Source: Arthrobacter sp. SLBN-112
Lineage (GTDB): Bacteria > Actinomycetota > Actinomycetes > Actinomycetales > Micrococcaceae
Reading direction: 5' to 3'
NCBI RefSeq assembly: GCF_030944625.1
Contig: NZ_JAUSXY010000001.1
Location: 4,278,001 to 4,342,000, forward strand
Length of the DNA: 64,000 bases
Part shown: positions 58,458 through 64,000 of the stretch, piece by piece
How the letters are laid out: each line of letters starts with the position of its first letter
Position numbering within the stretch: the first letter of the stretch is position 1
The notes under the pieces: generated by a model
Told to the model about the DNA's origin: nothing
The model's input: only the letters and a program-made list of their open reading frames with translations
Database searches by the model: none
Translations under genes and position numbers: made by a program

Positions 58458-59768
58458 ATGACGAGTCCAGTCTTAAGCCGGCGCAGTTTCCAGCTCGGTG
58501 CTGCTGCGTTGGCCTTCTCCCTGCTGGCCACGGGCTGCGGCGCCCCCGGCGGCTCGGGAGACAGCGGCCAGGTGACCCTGCGGTTCGCGTGGTGGGGCAA
58601 CGAGTACCTGAACGCACAGACCCAGAAGGTCATTGCCGCCTTTGAAGCGTCGCACCCGAATATCAAAATCAAGGCCGAGCCGGGCGAATGGGCCAGCTAC
58701 TGGGACAAACTGGCAACGAAGACAGCTGCCAATGATGCGCCGGACGTCATCCAGATGGACCAGAAGTACATCGCCGAGTACGGCGGCCGCGGCGCCCTCA
58801 TGGACCTGTCCAAACAAAGCGGCATCGACACCTCGAAGCTGGACAAGGAGGCCCTGGCCTCCGGCCAGTACGGCGGTGCCCAGTACGGTCTCAGCACCGG
58901 CCAGAATGCCTACGTCATCATGGCCAACACCAAGGTGTTCGAGGCAGCAGGCGTACCGGTTCCGGACGACAAGACGTGGACCTGGAAGGACTTTACCGAC
59001 ACCGCAGCGAAGATCAGCGCCGCAGGCGACGGGAAGAGTTACGGCGCCGCCTACGGCAGCAACGAAGCAGACCTGATCATCTGGCTGCGCCAGCACGGAG
59101 AAGACCTCTACACGGGTGACGGCGCGCTCGGGTTCGGGACCGCGACCGCCGCATCCTTCTGGGAACGGCTCAAGGACCAACGCGATTCAAAGGCCAGCCC
59201 GCCTGCCACAGTCGCCACCGAGGACGCGGGGGCGGGGTTGGAGGAAAGCCTGTTCGGTACCAACCGGGTGGCCATGGCATGGTGGTGGACCAACCAGCTC
59301 GGTTCGCTGGAGTCCACCACGGGCAGCAACATCAAGATGCTGCGGGCCCCCAGTATCAGCGGCGCATCAGCCAGTAACGGCATGTACTACAAGCCCACGA
59401 TGTTCTGGTCCGCTTCGTCCCGCTCCAAGCACCCGCAACAGGCCGCCGAATTCATCGACTACCTCACCAACAGCCCGGAGGCGGGCGGCATCCTGATGAC
59501 GGACCGCGGTGTGCCCACCAACGCCGGGATCGTCTCCGCCATCACTCCGGCGCTGAAGCCTGCGGACACCACGGTGGTGGGCTTCCTCAAGGACATAGCG
59601 CCGGACATCAAGGGCGCGCCGCCGGTTCCACCGGTGGGTGCGGGCAGCGTCCAGAACGTCATCAAGCGCTACACGGATGAGGTGCTGTACGACCGCCTGA
59701 CACCGCAGGCAGCCGCTGACGCCTTCAAGAAGGAAGTCGAAGGGATGCTGGCTTCCGCCAGGAAGTAG
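58458..59768 (+). CDS. ABC transporter sugar-binding lipoprotein
   Basis: A 436-residue family 1 extracellular solute-binding protein. The signal peptide RRSFQLGAAALAFSLLATGC ends in a lipobox. The start of the mature part, VTLRFAWWGNEYLNAQTQKVIAAFEASHPNIKIKAEPGEWASYWDKLATKTAANDAPDVIQMD, is characteristic of oligosaccharide/glycerol-phosphate binders. GGAAGGAA lies before the ATG. A terminator follows directly, so no permease or ATPase gene is co-transcribed. Operators of LacI type suggest sugar control; the ligand is unknown. Confidence 0.93.
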   Translation: MTSPVLSRRSFQLGAAALAFSLLATGCGAPGGSGDSGQVTLRFAWWGNEYLNAQTQKVIAAFEASHPNIKIKAEPGEWASYWDKLATKTAANDAPDVIQMDQKYIAEYGGRGALMDLSKQSGIDTSKLDKEALASGQYGGAQYGLSTGQNAYVIMANTKVFEAAGVPVPDDKTWTWKDFTDTAAKISAAGDGKSYGAAYGSNEADLIIWLRQHGEDLYTGDGALGFGTATAASFWERLKDQRDSKASPPATVATEDAGAGLEESLFGTNRVAMAWWWTNQLGSLESTTGSNIKMLRAPSISGASASNGMYYKPTMFWSASSRSKHPQQAAEFIDYLTNSPEAGGILMTDRGVPTNAGIVSAITPALKPADTTVVGFLKDIAPDIKGAPPVPPVGAGSVQNVIKRYTDEVLYDRLTPQAAADAFKKEVEGMLASARK

Positions 59769-59783
59769 GCCCCCGGGCAACAA

Positions 59784-59819
59784 AAATGCGGCCCCCTCGC
59801 AAAGGAGGGGGCCGCATTT
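59784..59819. terminator. Bidirectional terminator between lipoprotein gene and groEL
   Basis: AAATGCGGCCCCCTC (59784-59798) and GAGGGGGCCGCATTT (59805-59819) are perfect 15-bp arms around a 6-nt loop. Flanking A and T residues make it functional for both convergent genes. Confidence 0.9.
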
Positions 59820-59851
59820 CACGTCAGCGGGACAGGTCCCGGCAGAGGGGC

Positions 59852-61663
<1,812 letters not shown>

Positions 61664-61725
61664 TTAGCAGTCGGTACGTCAGAGTGCTAACTCAATAATT
61701 AGCACTCCCCCGGTGAGAGTGCAAG
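61664..61725. promoter_or_regulatory. Two tandem CIRCE elements over the groEL promoter
   Basis: TTAGCAGTC-N9-GAGTGCTAA (61664-61690) and TTAGCACTC-N9-GAGTGCAAG (61699-61725) each match the HrcA operator with one or two changes. They are 8 bp apart. On the minus strand the -35 TTGCAC (61719-61724) and -10 TAATTA (61696-61701) are 17 bp apart and overlap the second element. The first lies just downstream. HrcA repression of groEL is well supported. Confidence 0.92.
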
Positions 61726-61775
61726 CGAAAAGTCGCCGGACGGGCAGCTGGCGGGGGTGGCTTCGCCGAGGGCGA

Positions 61776-63039
61776 TCAGCCCGGATGTCCGGCGGTCTCC
61801 CGCCCGCTTGGAGTGGGGTTGTTGTCAGCTCCGTAGGTGAACACGGAGAAGTCAGCCGTGGTGATGTCCCCGTTGGCGTCGAAGGCAATGGGGCCCGACT
61901 CGCCGTCGTAATTGATGTCGGGGCCGGCAGCCAGGCCGCCCAGGCACGCCTTGTAGGTCAGGCACGGCGCGGCGGCCGATCCGGAGCCGGGTGCCGCCGT
62001 CCCGCCGGATACCGGGATCAGGTTGGCGGCGATCGAGCGGCCGGCGTCATCCTGGGCGCGGGCCGCAGCCAGCGCAGCCAGCGTGACGGCGTCATAGGTT
62101 TCGGCAGCGTAGGAGACATCCTTCAGGGACGGGTCCACCGCCAGGAGCTTTGCCTGGAAAGCGGCGGAGGGCAACTGCCCCGGGACCACGGCGCGGGCGC
62201 CGTCCAGGACCTTGGAACCCAGCCCTGACCCGTAGCGGGCGAAGGCGCCGTCGCTCATGATGATGCGCGAACCGCTGAGGCCGGCCTTGTTCAGCTCGGC
62301 CAACGCGCTCTGGGCGCCCTCGCGGGCCACCAGGACGACGGCGTCCGGCTTGGCTTTGGCGACGGAGCTTGCCGCAGCGCCGGCGTCCCCCGTTGTGAAG
62401 CCGGCCCCGGGAAGGACGGTAAGTCCGGACTGTTTTGCCGCTTCCGTGACGGCGGCCTGCAGGTCCTTGCCGTAGGAACCTTCCTGGTACAGCACGCTGA
62501 TGCTGGTTGCGCCGGCGTCCTTGGCGAGTTTGGCCAAGACCGGGCCCCTGGGCGACGTCGGCGGCAGCGGTGCGGAAGTAGTAGCCGCCGCTGGCCATTC
62601 CGGTCAGGCCGGCGGCAGTGTTGGCCGGTGAGATCAGTGGCGTCCGTGCGCGGGAGAGAATGTCGACGGCGGCCGCCGCATGGCTGGAGTCGGTGGGTCC
62701 GATGACCACGTCCGCCTTGGCGGCCAGCAGGGCATTTGCCTGCCCGGCGGTTTCCAGATCCGGATGTACGGGCAGCAGTTCGACGGGCCTGCCCTTGTGG
62801 CCGCCTGCAGCGTTGACGTCCTGGACGGCCAGCTTGGCGGAGGCGAGCTGGGGCGCGTTGAGGAAAGCACTGTCACCGGTGTTGTCCAGTATCAGGCCCA
62901 CCCGGAGGACGCCGTCGCCGGACGCCTCGGCGGATTCCACCCGGGCGTTTCCGCCCGTACCGGAGCATGCTGTGATGCCGAGCACGGCTGCCAGGGAGAC
63001 GGCCAAGGCGGCGCGGACGGCAGGACGGTTGATCGGCAT
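61776..63039 (-). pseudogene. Branched-chain amino-acid-type ABC substrate-binding lipoprotein, frameshifted
   Basis: Two frames together form one periplasmic-binding-protein (LivJ/LivK-like) gene. The N-terminal part, from 63039, has the signal peptide RAALAVSLAAVLGITAC, then LRVGLILDNTGDSAFLNAPQLASAKLAVQDVNAAGG and SSHAAAAVDILSRARTPLISPANT. After SGGYYFRTAAADVAQGP the frame is lost. The C-terminal part continues as LAKLAKDAGATSISVLYQEGSYGKDLQAAV and runs to 61776. Removing one base in GGGCCCC (62542-62548) restores one product of about 420 residues. It is either a recent pseudogene or a sequencing error. The ATG overlaps the cold-shock stop by one base. Confidence 0.82.
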
Positions 63040-63245
63040 CACTGCGCCGGCCGGACGTTTTCTGCCTGCGGGCCCTTTTCGCCTTCGCCGACCTCCAGCT
63101 GCACCCGCTGGCCTTCCTCGAGGGCCCGGTAGCCTTCGCCCTGGATCGCAGACCAATGGACAAAGATGTCATCACTGGAGCCGTCAACAGTGATGAAACC
63201 GTAGCCCTTTTCAGCGTTGAACCATTTGACGGTTCCCAGTGCCAT
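63039..63245 (-). CDS. Cold-shock protein, CspA type
   Basis: A 68-residue single-domain RNA chaperone. [33 protein letters not shown] contains RNP1 (KGYGFI) and RNP2 (DIFVHW). The tail [15 protein letters not shown] is normal. Start chosen at ATG 63245. Its stop overlaps the next gene's ATG (TGATG), so translation is coupled to the binding-protein gene. The 161-bp region upstream (63246-63406) holds nothing further that I can support. Confidence 0.94.
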   Translation of the reverse strand: MALGTVKWFNAEKGYGFITVDGSSDDIFVHWSAIQGEGYRALEEGQRVQLEVGEGEKGPQAENVRPAQ

Positions 63246-63406
63246 GGTGACCAACTCTTTTCCGTTGCGGCCGGATGGGCCGGTGCTGTGCGTGCTGCCC
63301 GGCGGGCCGTGGCCTGGATTCACTCTAGCCAACGGCCGCTACGCGTCGAAGGCAGCGGCAGGCCCGGAGCGGCGAACGTTATGCAGGCGTAACTGAGTCC
63401 GCCCGG

Positions 63407-64000
63407 TTACCGGTATCCCGGGCCGAGGACCACCACGAGGGGCACCTGGAACTCGGTGCTGCTGACGACGGTGGGGATGTTCAGCAGTGCCGCGAGCTCC
63501 TGGGCGCCGGCCAGCTGCTGGGGACCGGCGTAATAGATCACGGAGGATTTCTGCGATGCGCCTGACCAGTTGCCTACCGGTCCGAGCCGCCAGCCGTCAG
63601 CCTGGACTATCCCGCCCACCCGGCTGGCGAGTCCCGCGGTACCCGCCGCGTTGTAGACGGCCACTGCCTGTGTGCGGTCGACGACGGCCTGCCGGCTGGG
63701 GGAAGCTGTGGGCTCCGGGTTGCTGCTGCGGGATGGTTCGGCGGTGGCCGACGGTTCCGAGCTGGCCGAAGGCGCGGCTTCCTGCGTGGCGGAAGTGGTG
63801 GATCCGGTCCCGGCCAATGCGGTGGATTCCACGCTGGCAGATGCCTCGGTGCCCGTGGCGTTGAAGCCGAGCTTGGGAAGGATCAGGAAGGACACCAGGC
63901 CGATGGCCAGTGCCGCCACGCCCACGGCGAGGATGGGCCACAGCCGCACCCTGGACGGCGCAGAGGCCGTCCGGTGGACACCTTGTCGCGACGCGGCCTC
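63407..64000 (-). CDS. LytR C-terminal-domain protein, partial (5' end beyond window)
   Basis: The frame stays open to the right edge, and its residues before the membrane helix (EAASRQGVHRTASAPSR) fit an upstream start. The GTG at 63949 is therefore probably internal. One membrane helix (LWPILAVGVAALAIGLVSFLILPKL) is followed by a Ser/Ala/Thr/Pro-rich linker. The LytR_C domain follows (AVAVYNAAGTAGLASRVGGIVQADGWRLGPVGNWSGASQKSSVIYYAGPQQLAGAQELAALL). It is probably extracellular and linked to cell-wall assembly; without the LCP catalytic domain its role is unclear. Confidence 0.88.
   Translation of the reverse strand, partial: EAASRQGVHRTASAPSRVRLWPILAVGVAALAIGLVSFLILPKLGFNATGTEASASVESTALAGTGSTTSATQEAAPSASSEPSATAEPSRSSNPEPTASPSRQAVVDRTQAVAVYNAAGTAGLASRVGGIVQADGWRLGPVGNWSGASQKSSVIYYAGPQQLAGAQELAALLNIPTVVSSTEFQVPLVVVLGPGYR

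Noticed and set aside
63407..63949. Complete LytR_C-type gene starting at the GTG at 63949
   Set aside because: The frame continues to the window edge with residues like those before the helix in related proteins, so the true start is probably outside.

Overview
This window is chromosomal DNA of a high-G+C actinobacterium. It is most probably a soil Micrococcaceae of the Arthrobacter/Pseudarthrobacter type. The evidence is the GTG/TTG starts, actinobacterial families (DUF3027, DUF6457 fused to a MobA-like domain, XPB helicase with a helicase-associated partner, DtxR/IdeR, a groEL unit without groES under CIRCE control, WXG100) and two c-di-AMP riboswitches on cell-wall hydrolase genes. I saw no insertion sequence, prophage, CRISPR array or replication origin. 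Genus is inference; the families are read from the sequence.

Layout. (1) 1-6952, minus strand: a myo-inositol catabolic operon in the order iolC, Cgl0159-type aldolase-like barrel, iolD, mmsA/iolA, IolE/IolH-type barrel, iolG (cut by the left edge). The 414-bp region upstream of iolC carries a promoter and three regularly spaced repeats. (2) 7320-8235, plus: an ArsR-type regulator with its inverted-repeat operator and an SRPBCC partner. (3) 8187-19555, minus: a sugar-alcohol region. A seven-gene operon encodes a TIM-barrel isomerase, DhaK/DhaL-type kinase, RpiB-type isomerase, hydroxyacyl-CoA-dehydrogenase-like oxidoreductase, SDR, MFS carrier and triosephosphate-isomerase-like protein. It is followed by a GntR regulator, a second SDR+MFS pair and a FadR-type regulator. 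The enzyme set matches the known tetritol logic: dehydrogenase to tetrulose, kinase, TPI-like and RpiB-like isomerases to D-erythrose 4-phosphate. (4) 19654-21815: sucCD. (5) 22039-35584: housekeeping and stress genes, including a lipoprotein, a TetR/dehydrogenase pair, pcrA, an IMPase-family phosphatase, tRNA-Arg(CCU), a Nudix protein, an ABC exporter plus ABC-F protein behind a terminator-like leader, and an HTH/membrane pair. (6) 35621-42694: a GH38 alpha-mannosidase, then fdhD, moeA, a mobA-like gene (molybdenum cofactor and formate dehydrogenase maturation) and an HNH nuclease. (7) 42880-46079: three peptidoglycan hydrolase genes, two of them behind c-di-AMP riboswitches. (8) 46131-58185: dtxR, serC, DUF3027, a cold-shock protein, the helicase-associated/XPB pair, DUF427, a two-component system, WXG100 and an RNase HI fusion. 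(9) 58312-64000: a lone sugar-binding lipoprotein with LacI-type operators, groEL with two tandem CIRCE elements, a frameshifted branched-chain-amino-acid-type binding protein coupled to a cold-shock gene, and a LytR_C-type protein cut by the right edge.

How the parts work together: regions 1 and 3 look like a polyol-utilisation island. Inositol ends in acetyl-CoA and propionyl-CoA, tetritols in the pentose phosphate pathway, and sucCD lies beside them. A 12-bp sequence shared by the iolC and second MFS promoters hints at a common regulator. The strongest regulatory observations are the attenuator-like leader before the ABC-F gene, the paired c-di-AMP riboswitches and the double CIRCE. The most system-like novelty candidate is the tetritol cluster with its duplicated dehydrogenase-transporter pairs.
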